Below, piece by piece: positions 19,083 through 32,256 of a stretch of DNA of 64,000 nucleotides. Source of the stretch: Liolophura sinensis. Lineage: Eukaryota > Mollusca > Polyplacophora > Chitonida > Chitonidae. The notes below the pieces were generated by a model. The model was not told the origin of the DNA, did no database searches, and saw nothing but the letters and a program-made list of their open reading frames with translations. Each line of letters opens with the position of its first letter. Within the stretch, counting starts at the first letter, position 1. The position numbers were made by a program, and so were the translations under genes. The stretch lies in contig NC_088300.1 of the NCBI RefSeq assembly GCF_032854445.1, positions 61,106,984 to 61,170,983 of the forward strand, in the 5' to 3' direction.

Positions 19083-22006
19083 TTAGTTTTGGGGCACACC
19101 TACATGTATGTCCCGTGTACAATGCAAGACAGCTGCTTCCTCTGGGCAAGGGTGAGTAAAGGTGTAATTACGGAATCTCATCTGGTCAAGAGGTGTGTAG
19201 TCACATTGCTGAAGAACCGCTATATCTGACGGGGTCCACCTACCCCCACCTGGTGCAGAACTCGGCCTCTCCCTCTTCATCTCAGCTGGCGACTGATAAG
19301 TTATAGGGGTCTGTAGGTTAACTCTGTACCGTGGCTGCTCCCAGGGCCATGGAGGTCGGGTTAGGGGGACGGATTCTGCGCTACCAGGATCCTCTGATAA
19401 CCATTCCGGGTGGACCACAAAACATGGCTTGGCTTGAAATGTATTCTGTGAAATGTAGCCAACAAGTTAAAAATATCAGAAAGCCTTAATTGGCAAGTTT
19501 ATACCTATAGTTTTAGCATCGTCACTTTCAAATGAAGAGCAAAGCTAGCGGGACCAGCTTAGCAGCCTCAATTTGGGCTCTCTATAGGTGGGAGTCATAA
19601 CATACACCCCAACAAATGCACTTGATTTTTTTTTTTTTTTTTTTGGATTGGTGTTTTACACCGTACTCAAGAATATATCACTTATACGACGGCGGCCAGC
19701 ATTATAGTGGGTGGAAACCCACGACCATCTGCAGGTGGCTGGCAGACCTTCCCACGTCCGGCCGGCGAGGAAGCGAGGATGAGCTGGACTTGAACTCACA
19801 GCGATCACATTGGTGAGAGACTCCTGGGTCATTACGCTACGCTAGCGCGCTAACCAACTGAGCCACGGAGGCCCCCACATGCATTTGTTTGAAGTGTATA
19901 AAAGAACGCCAGCAGCACTGTGGTGAGTATAACCTCTGAGGGGAATCTTCATGGGTGATGATAGGTATGTGGTTACCACGACAACTGCATAAATGGACAC
20001 ATGTGTCCAAAAAAAATGTGTGTGTGAAGATATCCATCAAAATGTAAAATTCTACGCAGACAAGAGTTGGAGATACAGCCCAGTCACGAAATCATATCTA
20101 TTTATATAGTATATACACGTATAATGAAAACGACGTCGCAACACATCATCATCTGTGTAAAATAAAATAAAATAAAAACTCTCTGTGGAAAACAATTGGA
20201 GATATAGCCCAGACACTTAATGCTGATGGAAAGATGGACAAAATCGCTATAACATAATACGCTCTGGCTCATGGTGAGGGTGTATAAAAAGCAAAAATAC
20301 TTACAGAGAAAACCCCATCCTGATGATGAAAGTCAAGGTGGGCAGGTCTGGAAGATCTGCGAAATAAAACACATGGTATGTCAAATGGAAATGTACAGAG
20401 ATTCTGTAAGAGGGGTTGGAATTTCGAGGTCACGTGACCACCCTTTCATGTCTAAAACAAAATGGACGCCCAATGTTAAAGCATTGGGCAAAAGATCACT
20501 TTTTGCTACTTCGCTAGCGACCAGTAAGGCCTAGTTGTGCAAAACAACATCCCGAAAGCTCTGCAGAAATATACAGACAGTCTGGAAAGCTTAAAATTAC
20601 ACAAATCTAACAGCTGACAGCGATTCAAAAATAGGCATTTTCCTAGCAAATGTGTAGGATAAAACATACATAGAAAAGGCCCCCAAGCATATACCAGATT
20701 AACTCCTGACACAACTTCTTGTAATAATTGACAATTTTCATTATTGTATACTTCCACTCTTAATGCACTACATGACAGGTCACATATACTTGGGACCTTA
20801 ATCCCAGCATAAACTAACAACCGTCCCATTGTCTGAATACAGTGTGACGGGGTGGAGCTTCGTATGATCATGAAGTTGCAATTGGGCAACACTATAACAT
20901 ACCAGGATGAATGTGATACAATAATATGATATAATAAAAAAGATGATATAAATGTCATATGCCCTCAGCGACAAGTGATACAGTATCAAGCATATCATAC
21001 ACTTTATTGAGGCGACGATGGCGACCACGTCATTTAAATGCAAATTCCAATTATGATGTCTGAGCTATCTCGGACTAATTACTTTATATAGTGAATATTA
21101 GTCCACGACAAAGAGCAAGTGCTCACATGCATGAACATGTACAAAATGTAGATCATATTTTTTTATCACAATTCAAAGAAAATTCTAGGTTTCAGGTTGA
21201 TCAATCCTTGATTCCTCAAGGCTCAGTGGCAAGGAATACAGCCTCACTCGCTGGATATTATTTCTGTATATATACGAAGTAACGAACACACCAACCTCCA
21301 CACACTGCGACGTGGCTTTAAGCCATAATTATTCATTCCACACAGTGTACATCCATACGTTTATCGTGACATTTCTCATCTCTGTTGGTGTGTGTGTTTA
21401 CCCGTGGCTGTGCTTCTTGTCAAGATGCGCCATGCACGTGCCGCCCGATAGCAACGCTGTTGTCATGTGATGGACAATGTACTAGTCAATAACTTTTTTT
21501 GCCCTCATTTTCAAAAGAGTTCTATAGCACAAATGACACAATTTTTCAGCAACAATACAAAGAAAAACTTCTCGTAAAGTCGTGAAGTAGTAAGTAACAC
21601 TTCACCTGCCAGAGGTTAATGGTTGCAAATATTTACACTGAACCTCATCTTCTCATCGTGTCACCCGTGACGTAGGCTTCGACCGCACAGCGACAAAGCC
21701 TGTGTGAAAGCACGGGAAGCATTTGCTGATGTTATTGTCATTGCTGTGCCGCATGAATTCACATAACATGTTAGATAATGCTCTTCATTGTGATAAATTC
21801 TGTATACAAGTGTTGTGTGCGTACATGACCTGATATGTCGTTAATATTTTCACAATATCGACGATCTTCTCGTCGAATTGTCAGACTCAAATAAAACGCC
21901 AGTAGACCAAGGCCTACATGTATAGTTTAAAATAGCTTATGTTATGCACTCACTCTTTGGCGTTTTCCGGGGACTCAGTGTCCACCATTTCTTTGCCCTC
22001 GGACAT
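19083..22006 (-). CDS. Unrecognised three-exon protein-coding gene (155 aa)
   Basis: Coding exons 21954-22006, 20305-20356 and 19083-19445. The ATG (22006) follows 'cttgcagc'. Exon 1 ends in phase 2 at GTGAGT; exon 2 starts after TTTCGCAG and ends in phase 0 at a consensus GTAAGT; exon 3 starts after TTTCACAG. The three fit into one 156-codon frame. The product starts MSEGKEMVDTESPENAKE, is rich in Pro, Trp, Arg and Tyr (for example PLTRPPWPWEQPRYRVN and RPSSAPGGGRWTPSD), and has no predicted signal peptide or membrane segment. The composition resembles small ciliary or axonemal microtubule-associated proteins, but that is only an impression; no domain was recognised. An AATAAA follows at 18926. 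The in-phase fit is the main support; no homology was established. Confidence 0.55.
19626..19875 (-). repeat. V-SINE-like element, full length
   Basis: Begins with a long T-run instead of the ATTT repeat and ends with an intact head, 'ctaaccaactgagccacgg' (box A on the minus strand). Lies in intron 2 of the unknown gene. Confidence 0.9.
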
Positions 22007-23354
22007 GCTGCAAGCTCGCTGTGTCGCTGTAAAGAATGTAATTTAACCTTTGAATTTTCGCCCAGTGACAGGCTGCATTGGTATGAGCTATAAGGTATTT
22101 GACCGGATATAGTTCTCCAGTTGTCAAGACTATAGGTTAGCCAGGCAACTGTCTATACAGGCGACACGTGAACAACACTCGCACCGAAACGGTAATCCTG
22201 CGTCTAGGCAAAGAGCAGCAATGAAAGCCGATTACCTGAACGATTAGTCAGGTAATCTGTTACCTGTAGCCTACAATGGGTTAAAGGCCATAAAACCGAT
22301 AAAGAGGGAACATTACACGCTGTACTTGACGCAAGAATCACAGCAATTGGGTGGTCGGGTGTCGCTCTGTTGCTAGAAAGTTTGCATATATATTGCAAAA
22401 AGTTAATGGGTTAGTGACGCTGTAGGCCTGTTCCTGCTCTAGTTCGGTATTAGTATTTCCCCAGTTTACAATTTTAAATGAGTTTGTCATTCAATACTTC
22501 CCTAGTATAGGTTAGAAGTAGCCCGTCGAGGCTATAGCTCGTCATTTGCCTATGTCGCACAGCAGGAACATTTCACTATAATGCTAATATAATCAGTGAT
22601 ATTTATATTGGCTCAGTTACAGGTCCAAGGTTCGTGACAATTTTATTAACCAACTATTGATGTTTATATGAATAAATAAAATATGATCATAAATTTTCGG
22701 TATCCCCGATATTTACCTTCCCCGATTGTCAGATGATCACGCGATTCCATGTCACACATGGGCATTCACCCACTTTGTCCTGAACCACACTGAGGCCCTT
22801 TTCTCGGCATTATGTCGATGACATCGATAATTACTTACTAATTATGTTTACAACTCTATTCTGTCCTAATGTTTGGTGTACACTGAATCCACAAGTTACC
22901 CGGGTTTTGAAGATGTCAAATCTTGCGCCGACAAACCATTTTATACCGACTTCCTTCGCATGTTTCATACACGAACATCGGGCAAGGTAGGCCCTACGTG
23001 CTGGCTGTTTGAAATACAAGTCCAGTGAGAAGAAAAGACACTGATCCGACTGGAGGTTTCGTGGAGGTTGTAATGGGTATATCCTCCCATAAATTTGAAA
23101 ATGGAATTATTTCTATTATTTGCTTGTAAATCCAGAGAGGGTTATTTTCCATAAAAAATGGAATTAAGCGGTATATGAAACGCAGAGCATAGTCTTGGTT
23201 AATTACCTTGAAGGTAGATTGCCTTTTCATTATACCCTATACTTGGTCCGTGTGTATACGGATTCAGATGTATAAATCGCCTATAGACTCACAGGTCTTC
23301 CTCTCAAGTTTAGTTCAAGCTTGCTTAACATATGTGGACAGGAGACTGTGTGCA

Positions 23355-23500
23355 AACACATATATACAGTTATAGATTAAAGGATTCCAAAAATGTCTTG
23401 TAGTGTTACAGTTACAGATTGAAGGATTCCAAATATGTCTTCTGGCGTTGCAGTTATAGATTGAAGGTTTCCAAAAATGTCTTGTGGCGTTAAACAACAA
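23355..23500. repeat. About 45-bp tandem repeat, three units
   Basis: Units of 'gttatagattgaagg' plus '(a/t)ttccaaaaatgtcttgtggc' occur three times with mismatches. Confidence 0.8.
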
Positions 23501-24239
23501 CAATGGAATGAAAAATGTCTTGCTCGAACTCAATATTGATATTTAGACCAAGAAATATACGTAAAAACAGTTCGGCACAAAACGACACTGCAGTCATTTA
23601 AATGGAATCCTTTGACTTACATCTGAGATGTATTCTGTACTTGGAACACACAAGTACTGTGGGCGCTTAACGCTCTAGCGCCATGACCCTAGAGCCTTTC
23701 ACCAATGCGTGGGTTACACAAACCCTTGAAAGGGAAAACGTTCATAACCTTATAAAAACGTATATTAGATCACACTAGACGTGAGTTCAATCTCATTCCC
23801 AGACAGCGGATTTTCGAGATTCCCCTGCTTCGATTGTTTTCGGGACCGTAATTGGTAGTGGCAATGATCAAGCGATCAACGGTGCTCGCTTATGTGAATT
23901 AAGCATGAGGTTTGCTGGAGACCACATGACTATCGACAATATGGCATAATTGTCTCGCCTGAAGAGAAAGTCCCTCTCTGTCGCTGGTAGAAGTGTAAGA
24001 TGAATTGATCTTCTCAAGTGAGAATACGGTGATGTATTGGATAAGCTACTTCACATGTGCTGATGCCATTGATTAAGGATTGTAGTAACGTAACAGAACA
24101 TGCTAATCGCAGAACCCGCTCTTGCTGCTGGTGAATCTGATACGTTTAAGACAATATAACTAACATAACTGAACAGAGATGATAAACGTCATCATGCAGA
24201 TGGAATGTTGAAATGGGTGTCCAAGTTAATGAGACACTC

Positions 24240-24323
24240 GCTCTCCACCGTTAAACTTGGTCGACGTCATATAAGTTATAAATTTCCAACTATGGCGTTA
24301 AACATCAGTCACATAAATAAGTG
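24240..24323 (+). repeat. Old SINE 3'-end remnant
   Basis: 'gtcatataagttataaattt' and 'tatggcgttaaacatcagtc' match the SINE 3' end with many substitutions. Confidence 0.5.
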
Positions 24324-24559
24324 AAATGTGTGAAAGGGGGTTTTTACATATTTAAATGCATGCATAAAGAACACCGGTCGTGTACAAACTTCCTGCCTAA
24401 AAGCCACATGCGAAGTAGGTGGATTCGAACCGGTGTTTCATTGGACATAGGCCTGACATATAGCAGCCCGCCATTTCTTAACCCGTCATCAAGTGATGAG
24501 TTAACAACACGACACAGTGGTTATTCGCCGTATCTTTTTTTTTTCAGAGGCATAACATC

Positions 24560-24565
24560 TTTATT
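24560..24565 (-). promoter_or_regulatory. PdxT polyadenylation signal
   Basis: AATAAA on the minus strand, 42 nt past the PdxT stop codon, giving a very short 3' UTR. Confidence 0.6.
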
Positions 24566-24606
24566 GTATGTATATGTTTCGTGTTTAATAAGTGACACTA
24601 AAAATG

Positions 24607-26631
24607 TCACCTCTTACTGGAAACTTTAAGGTTCAAGACTGTTTTTAGGAAATACAGATGCCACGTGGGGTCTTCGGTGAGTTCAGGATGGAAGGCCGTA
24701 GCCATTAGGTTATTCTGTCTCACGGCTACAGCTAAGTCTGACGTTTGACGAGAGGGACAGTCAAGGGTGGCGAGCACGCTCACTGCGGGGTCCATGATCT
24801 TAACAACAGCTGGGGCCCGAATGAAAACCCCCGAGAAAGTCTCTTGAGTGACACCGGTCTTGTTCCGTTGTCGTAAGTCCGGGACCTCAGCTAGCTTCAC
24901 GTCGGCCTCGAAGCTGTGTACCTGGCGTCCGAAGAAGTTACGGTCTACCACAATATCCAGACCTCCGATCTGCAATATACATGGAACGCTGGGATTTTAC
25001 TTCTTAATACCGAGTAAATGACGTGGCCTAATATATAAAAAGTACGGAAAACTGTCTTCTTAGCGCGTAAGAATGGCTGTTAACTATAGTTTTCTAAGGT
25101 CCCAGCAGTCAGCCCAGAAATTAACATGCCTGCTGTGGTGAGGTCAACGGTGACAACTGTCAAAACATCTTTGATAGGGAGAGCCCAATGTGGGGGAGCT
25201 AAACCGGATGTCCAGCGTTCCCAGTATGATCATCGATGGCGTCATTTCCCAATATTTCCCACAACTGACAGAGAATATGCACACAATAGAGCGGTTATAA
25301 AGAGATATGAAATATGCCTCAAAAATCAAGAAAAAAAATGCTCATTTTTTGGGCATATCATTCTTCATTTTCCTTAAGAAAATTATATTTTGTTATAGTT
25401 ATATTACTGTTTTCTGTACCCTTGTAATGGTGCGTTATTTATACATAATACGCAGTTTTCGAGTTACGCCATTACGACAACAGAATGACGTCTCCGTGCA
25501 AAAAGACGCCGCCACTTTACGGCACAGTAGGGCTACTTGCCTATCTTTTAACATGGCAGTGATCGTGTTTAGATCAAAGTATCGACAGAACATCATGTTT
25601 TGTGCAATATTGGGGGAACGCTAATTCACCCCTGAACACAATTCAGAAGATCAGTGTAATCCTTTCAATTACTTCTCTATATTCCCCATGTTAAAATTAA
25701 CAGATTGGCCCTACCATGCCGTAAAGTGACGACGTCATATCATAAAGGGGCGTCACTCTGTCGTCGTAACGTCATATCTCGAAACATGCATAATGGTTCA
25801 TTGATGGTCATATTTCTTTGTGAATAATACATAGTTGTTTCTTTCGTTACACGCTGATAGAAGGATCTGGTCACTTCGACCAAACAAACTTTGGCATAGA
25901 CGCATCACACCAAATAATGGGGCGACCAGACATTAAAGGGTCGAAATGACTGAGGGTCAGATTTTATTTAGTCGCCAGAACAGAGTCAAAGAAGCCATTA
26001 CATTTGGTTGAAGCAAATACAACTAATGAGGTCGCATTTTCTGTGGTCGCATTTTCTTTGGTCACTATAGGGTCATGTCAAACATTACAAATAAAATTGT
26101 GCTGGTTGTTTTGGACCCTAAGATATCTGGTCATATCTATAAATATATGTATCTATAATAGTGCACCGTAAGTTTATTATTACACTAGATGAAACAGCTG
26201 TTTTGTTTTCAGCAATATATTAAATTGGTAAATTAATCGCTTTTACAAATACACACTACCTGTGGCTGACCGCCATCTTTCTGATGCTCAGATCGTTCGG
26301 CAAGTAAGATCATCCCGGCGCAGGTTCCCCAGGTCACGTGATTTTCATTCCGTATCCAGGATCTCAGCCTGTCCTCCATTTTATTTCTTCTCAGGAACAT
26401 GCTAATGACAGTGCTTTCCCCGCCAGGAATGATCAGACCATCTATATCGTCTCTGATGTCGTCCACACTTCTTACATCTACTATTTCCAGATCTACTGGC
26501 TTTACTAGAAGAGCGTTTGCTTTTAATAATGCAGCTTTGTGTTCTGAAAATGCACCTTGGACCCCGAGGATACCGATCCTGCGCATGGCATCTGACGGGA
26601 TCGTCATTTGGGAATGTGGTGCTGCTGGCAT
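24607..26631 (-). CDS. PDXT: PLP synthase glutaminase subunit PdxT/SNO (spliced, eukaryotic)
   Basis: Two coding exons, 26260-26631 and 24607-24969, joined in phase 0 (GGQPQ|IGGLD), give 244 aa. I chose the ATG at 26631; later in-frame ATGs at 26607 and 26586 are possible. Role: a class I glutamine amidotransferase that hydrolyses glutamine and delivers ammonia through a tunnel to PdxS. Seen: RRIGILGVQGAFSEH at the start of the fold, PGGEST (69-74), the nucleophile elbow WGTCAGM with Cys104, DRNFFGRQVHSFE (133-145), and the triad partners His218 and Glu220 in FHPELTED. Bacterial PdxT is about 190-200 aa; the extra length is an N-terminal leader of about 15 residues and a basic C-terminal tail. 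An acceptor (polypyrimidine then CAG) at 26650 implies at least one upstream 5' UTR exon. Head-to-head with PdxS. The intron holds a foldback element. Confidence 0.96.
25451..25791. mobile_element. Foldback/MITE-like element in the PdxT intron
   Basis: The left arm from 25451 ('gcagttttcgagttacgcc ...cgccactttacggcac...tagggc') and the right arm ending at about 25791 are reverse complements over roughly 80-100 bp with some mismatches. They enclose about 150 bp. There is no coding capacity. Such long inverted arms suggest a non-autonomous DNA transposon. A target duplication was not resolved. Confidence 0.7.
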
Positions 26632-26649
26632 CGCGGAGTGAACACAGGT

Positions 26650-29600
26650 CTGCATGAGGAGGCAAAAATGGAAATGGTTATACTTAAACTTTAAAAAACT
26701 TTCAAGTATTTTTTGTGAGGTGAAAACAGACCAAGATTATGAGCGTTATATAGGTGCCGTTCAGTTACATGTGTTATTTCATAAAAAAAAATTTCAATAT
26801 TACAGAAATAGAGAATCATGCACAGCTATAGCGCCTTGTCCCATAAGTGATCGTAACCTATTAATCTAATGTAGGCCTAGGCCCTATACCACGGTTACAT
26901 TTTTCTTTACTTTGTATCTCCCTGTTAGAAATACATTCAACTTAGCCTACAATTGTTTACTCGAACGACATCAATAAGTAATTCCAACTTAACAAGTCTT
27001 AAGTCGTAAAACTTAAGTGGTAAGTCGAAAGTTTTACCAAGTAACTACGATTAAATGGCCATATATCATACGTTTTAACTTTAGAACTTTAGACTTGAGT
27101 TGCGACTTACTTTCTTTGATCACAGAATTGGGAGCTAGGGCCCCGAAAAACTCAGGTGCCCCTATCGAAGTATACAGGTAAAGAAGTATCGAGCTAAACG
27201 AAGTATAGCGGTAAATGTCAAGAAATGGCAATTTCGTAGGCAAGTGATATTGTGTGTTTATTATTGTTTATACGGTTTGCGTATTCGTAAAGGTACATAG
27301 ACTACCTCTAAGGACAAGTATGGGATATTTTCTTACGCCCACTCAGCGCTTCACAGAGTCACGAACACTGTCGAAACAAGATACGTGTATTCTGGGCTCA
27401 TGTTCTCGTGTTTCAGTTTCAGGATGTCTTATATATTCATCTAGGTCAATTCACATGGTGTTCATTTAATCCATTTACGAACAACCTGCCATTGATAAAT
27501 GCAGCCATTTCTCTTCATCGTTCTCCTTAGTCTTTACATGCAAGCATGCACCTTCTCAGAAGACGAAATGTCGCGTTTAAGCTATATCCCCTATGTGTGT
27601 CTCTGAGACAAGACGAAAAGTATCCCAGTATGTATGAGATTGACCCTATTCGTTGTGACGACGACTCGACAACATTTTTCGAGGCCATCTTGTTTCTCCA
27701 TGTATGTAATGGGTTTTTCTTGAAGAGTTGCGCCGTAAAAGTGTAGAAAGAGTCTCCAAGGTGACCACTAACACTATAGAACCCTGTAAACCAAAATAGT
27801 GCTCACTACTAATCGGCATTGAAACTTTGTCGGCAGTTGTCGGTTGTCGTTGTGGTTTATATGTGATATTTATTACCGGGGATTGTGGTTGCATCTCTTG
27901 TGAATCTAAATGACCGAGGAGTAAAATAAGTGTTGCATCTAAGGTTGTATTTTTGATAGTTGCTGATAAGATGTGTACTGTGTAAGCTACGATATGTTAG
28001 CTTACCAGGCTCAGAAATCTCCTCCGCTGTTCCTTGAGCGGAGATCACGTACACTTGGCTTCCACAAAGCTACAGCTACAGGCGAAACACAAAACGGTGA
28101 CTTAGCCAAGTGCTTCGGTTACCAGAGCGATAGTTTACTCCTGTTTTCTTCACACATTAAAGTGACCACTGTCTTAAAAGTAAAATATAAATGCGTTTGT
28201 CGTCAAATATCAAACAGTTAAATCATATCAAATCAAACCAAGAAATGGCCCTAACAAATTCACACTAAACATATTTCAAGTCCATTATATTGTCGGCGTT
28301 TTGGGTTATTTGTGTGTTCACATATGGAACACATTGTACTTTATTTATTCATTTACTTGATAAGGGCTTCATGCCGCACTCAAGAATATTTCACTTATAC
28401 GCGGCGGTTAGCGTTTTGGTGGGAGGAAACCGGACAGAACTTGGGGGAGATCCACGACGATTTTGTGTACTTTGTATATATCAAGAGTAGCTTAGACATT
28501 TGACCTTTGATAGTAAGCTGCCTACGTACAGCGGCTATTGACATCGTCAGGGCAGCATATTTTGATTAAAACATCCGATAAATCCTTGACATTTGCAGAC
28601 ATGCAGTGAATACAATGCATCCTGTGTGTTCTAACACTCATATCAAAACACGATAGCTGTTGACACATGTATGAGTAAAGCTGTTCAATGTATCTAGCAA
28701 GTCAAATTACCCATCGTGATCATGCCTGAGATCGATGCTTGATTGCCTCAAGTATGTCACAATAAAGCTGAATCATGAAGGGGGTTATACTTTATATCGT
28801 ACTTTTATCTGAATTTCCACTTCCATTTAACCTTGATCTGTACAATATAACGTTACCAACACATTTGGTGACCCAAATCTTTAGGACAGCTGTTGAATTA
28901 ATCCGGATTTGGACAAATCATAATATCACATTTGATGAGAACGGAAGGAAATATAAGTTTTACAACTTTTATTATTTATGACCACTGTGACTGTTTTTTG
29001 ATGTAAGAAGGAAGCAGTGCTTTACGTACTGATGGCCACGTTGGTGAAATTTCCACACTGTTTTGTTAGTATATGGTGAGGGCAATTTGAAGTTTCCGTG
29101 AAATGTTCTAATTTGGGTGCATCACATTGTCATGTATAACATGTCATGGACATGACAGATTAGAGTATATGTCACAGGAGTCTTTAAGAAGGAATGGCTA
29201 AATGATTGAATTACAAAATCACCAAGGAACATACACTTCTACTATATGTGGGAAATGTTATCAAATGGTGATTTGAAAGCCGTTAGCGGTTTTGATCAGT
29301 GTCAGAACTTACGAAAACACCATTTTAATAAGCATATAATATTGTTCACTACTGTTGCATGGTTCAGTATAAAGATTATCGAGGTTAAGCAAGTAAGTGA
29401 CTAAAGTAGCAGGCTTACAGTCCATTAAATCACACAAAGAGAAACATTATATACAATAATGTTTGTTGTCCTTACCTTCAGAAAAAAAACACCCGGCCAA
29501 GGTGTACACGGTAGTCATAAACTGAGGAATGGGCACCCAAATTGCTGTTCAGTCTCCTAGATGAAGATCTATAAATCCGACCGCATTGTTTTTGTATCAG

Positions 29601-29937
29601 ATTACAACTGGAGATGACCTCACGTCGACTGACACGTGACAGGTGGCTGTCATCCAAACAAGACTTACCAAATATGTACCGGGATGTAAGTAACAGGCCT
29701 TATTTACACAAGTCTGCTGTCCCTGCTCCCCGTCAGAGGTCTGTGCACATGGACTGACCATCGGACCTGTGGGTGGGATTATATTGTTATCTGTATGGGT
29801 CTATAACAACGGTTTGCAGTGGACATAACGCAGAGATAAATCTGTTTCCCGGGCCACCTGTCCTGGGTAAATACAAAGGACGACCCCCCTCTGGGCGTAT
29901 CATAAAATTGTCTTACGAAACAGTCCATTCAGGCTGC
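26650..29937. other. PdxT 5' side and PdxT-PdxS intergenic region
   Basis: No coding exon recognised. The PdxT 5' UTR exon(s) must lie here. Minus-strand donor-like sites occur at about 27113 (AAAGAAA|GTAAGT), 29475 (CTGAAG|GTAAGG) and 29669 (TTTG|GTAAGT); I cannot choose among them. One SINE fragment lies at 28341-28463. Confidence 0.4.
28341..28463 (-). repeat. V-SINE-like element, partial
   Basis: Tail and core only ('ctcaagaatatttcacttat' to 'gggagatccacgacg'), substantially diverged. Confidence 0.8.
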
Positions 29938-29945
29938 TATATAAA
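29938..29945 (+). promoter_or_regulatory. TATA box of PdxS
   Basis: TATATAAA lies 32 bp before an initiator-like TCAGATT (A at 29970). A predicted 41-nt leader exon follows, ending at a consensus donor, AAC|GTAAGT, at 30010/30011. Confidence 0.65.
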
Positions 29946-29969
29946 CCCTTGGTCCGCTGAGATTTCATC

Positions 29970-30010
29970 AGATTGAAAACTTGATTGATACACGTCCGCT
30001 GACAACCAAC
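29970..30010 (+). other. Predicted PdxS 5' UTR exon 1
   Basis: Bounded by an initiator-like start and GTAAGT. It would splice to the acceptor TTTGTTTCAG before 32957, where the start-codon exon begins with 31 nt of 5' UTR. There is no transcript evidence. Confidence 0.5.
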
Positions 30011-30479
30011 GTAAGTATCATTTGTCTTTCTTCAGTGACCGTATATATATTTATATATGTACATCGCCTATATACCCGTAGTTAACATACACATCAGTTC
30101 ATGCGTGCAAATGAAGAACTGAAACCACTTAAGGGCTTCAACTGTATTATCGTTTAATTGTGTTTGTGTATTAAAACATCAAAAAACAACATTAGAACCA
30201 AAAAGCATTTTTCTGCAGGATGTGTTAAAATTAGATGTATATGTAACATATAATTAAAGGGCGCGTCTATAACTGTTATTCAGCGGATTCCGATTGCATT
30301 ATACGAACACTTTAACTATATTCATTCACCATTGTACAGCGCTCACTTTTTGCCACAAATCACTGGTGGGCAATGCATATGTATATGTGATAAATACCGG
30401 CGTGGCGTGACACAAGAGTTAAAATATGCGTGATGTATGCACGTATATGTACTGATGTACACAACGAAGCATTACTGGC

Positions 30480-30605
30480 ATACTAAAACACCTGGTCAAT
30501 GAAGTCGCATGTTCGAATCCCGCTCCGGGTGATTCCGATGCGGCTTTATGTGAAGGCGTTTGTCACTTCCACCATCCAACATAAAATAACTAAACGAATC
30601 AAATC
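30480..30605 (+). repeat. Candidate tRNA-derived SINE of another family
   Basis: A perfect box B, GTTCGAATCC (30511-30520), is followed by 'cgctccgggtgattccgatg' and 'cggctttatgtgaagg'. Box A is degenerate, so it is not a tRNA gene. Lies in PdxS intron 1. Confidence 0.4.
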
Positions 30606-31831
30606 CTTGAAAATTCAGTTAAATATATCTGTTTTGATTTACTGTGAGCCTATTCAAAGAGACTAGCTATGTATATCCAAGCTTGTGCTTGTGGCGAAGT
30701 TTTATTTTTCGGGTGAAAATTGGAATGATTTGTTAATGTGAGTTATATATAGGTCATGGGCCGGGGCATGGATTTGCACAAAATATATCCCAGAATATTT
30801 GGACAATATGACTGGAATAAAATAAAGCATCAGCTGAGACAGGGTCGTCTGCTTAGGGGTCATGGATATATGCGGTTATTCAAAAAGCGTTGAAAATGGT
30901 AGCTTTCACCTGCCTAACACACCGTTAGCCTTGATTAGGGACTTGATCAAAGGCTGCTAATTACATTTGCCCCACTTTTGAGCAGATGTCTATAGTATAA
31001 AGACTATAGTCATTAATTATATAACAATTAGCGAAACACCTGTCTGCGAAGTGTGTCACGCGACCAGCTGACGGACCCACTGGCGGACCACCGGGAATAC
31101 ACATCAACATTCATACAATATTCCAGTGTTTCAAAAACGTGCATGATTTTCTTTAATTCTCTGAAATGCTTCACCACAGCAACATATCACGTATTGAATA
31201 TCTGACATGGACTGTATATGTGGGTCTATGGTTGATTTTGTCCGCCTAAATCTGTCAACCCGTGAGATTTCACGTATAGCTGTAGAATGTAGAAGATAAT
31301 ATGAGAATACGTGAAGCATATATATATATATATATATATACGTACACGCCTTTACAACTAAGGGATAGTTTCAGTTTTTACATTGTGATTGATCGTTTGA
31401 ACAGATGTTCAGAACCTCTCCTGAGGATGTATAAAATGGCCAATTGTAATGTGTGGACAGTTTCAGTCAAAACCCAGCTGAGGTACACAATTTTGATTAA
31501 CGATAGCTTTAACAACTATTATTATATCAGGGTTCACGATTTGGATACTGAGTAAATTTACACACCAAGAGCATTCATTGTGTGTTTCCGACATCACTGA
31601 AGACTGTCGACTGATAATCTTGATATGACTCTGTCATAATGCACATTGTACTTTCTTAGACTTCTTCAAACTGACGTGGAACACCCAAGCATTCTGCATG
31701 ATTGATGACTGGCAGGCCTATACAGGAATGTCTGTTAAGATACCAAGCCTTATGGATATAATTCATATTAAACTTTATATAGTTTCCGATACTATACTTG
31801 CTCTAATATAAATATAGGAGCTTAAGGCGCT

Positions 31832-31998
31832 TTGTCTGACTGGTGTTTTACGCCGTGTACTCAAGAATATTTCACTTACAAGACGGCGACCAGCATTATG
31901 ATTGGCGGAAACCGGGCAGAGCCCAGAGGAAGCCCACGACCATCCGCAGATTGCTGCCAGACCTTCTCACCTCGGATCGGAGAGGAAAACAGCATGAG
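31832..31998 (-). repeat. V-SINE-like element, partial
   Basis: Core and 3' region without the terminal tRNA head, in PdxS intron 1. Confidence 0.85.
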
Positions 31999-32187
31999 CA
32001 ATGGTTTTGTACAAGGAAATTTTGTCACAGATCTATTAGATCGCTTCATTGTCTGTATGCGATGTATAGGCATCTCCATGCAGCATACACTCGATCCTCC
32101 CCATTACACTTGTATCATTTTCCCAAGATGTAACCGGATACTTACTCCCCCGGGCTATGTTTGGTTTGTGTTGCTGAGAGGATCACG

Positions 32188-32189
<2 letters not shown>

Positions 32190-32255
<66 letters not shown>

Positions 32256-32256
32256 G
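32190..32256. repeat. (TA)n microsatellite
   Basis: About 33 uninterrupted TA dinucleotides. A shorter TA tract lies at 31319-31340. The Tyr-Ile frames through it are artefacts. Confidence 0.97.

Larger units (their letters stand above)
22007..24559. other. Gene-free interval between the unknown gene and PdxT
   Basis: No supported exon. It includes the probable promoter of the minus-strand unknown gene near 22010-22200, a 45-bp triplicate repeat at about 23355-23500 and a SINE remnant at 24240-24323. Short open frames at 22831-23230 lack splice signals and family features. Confidence 0.4.

Noticed and set aside
23640-23725. SINE head-like block ('cgctctagcgccatgaccct', 'tttcaccaatgcg')
   Set aside because: The similarity is short, with no core or tail nearby; too weak to annotate.
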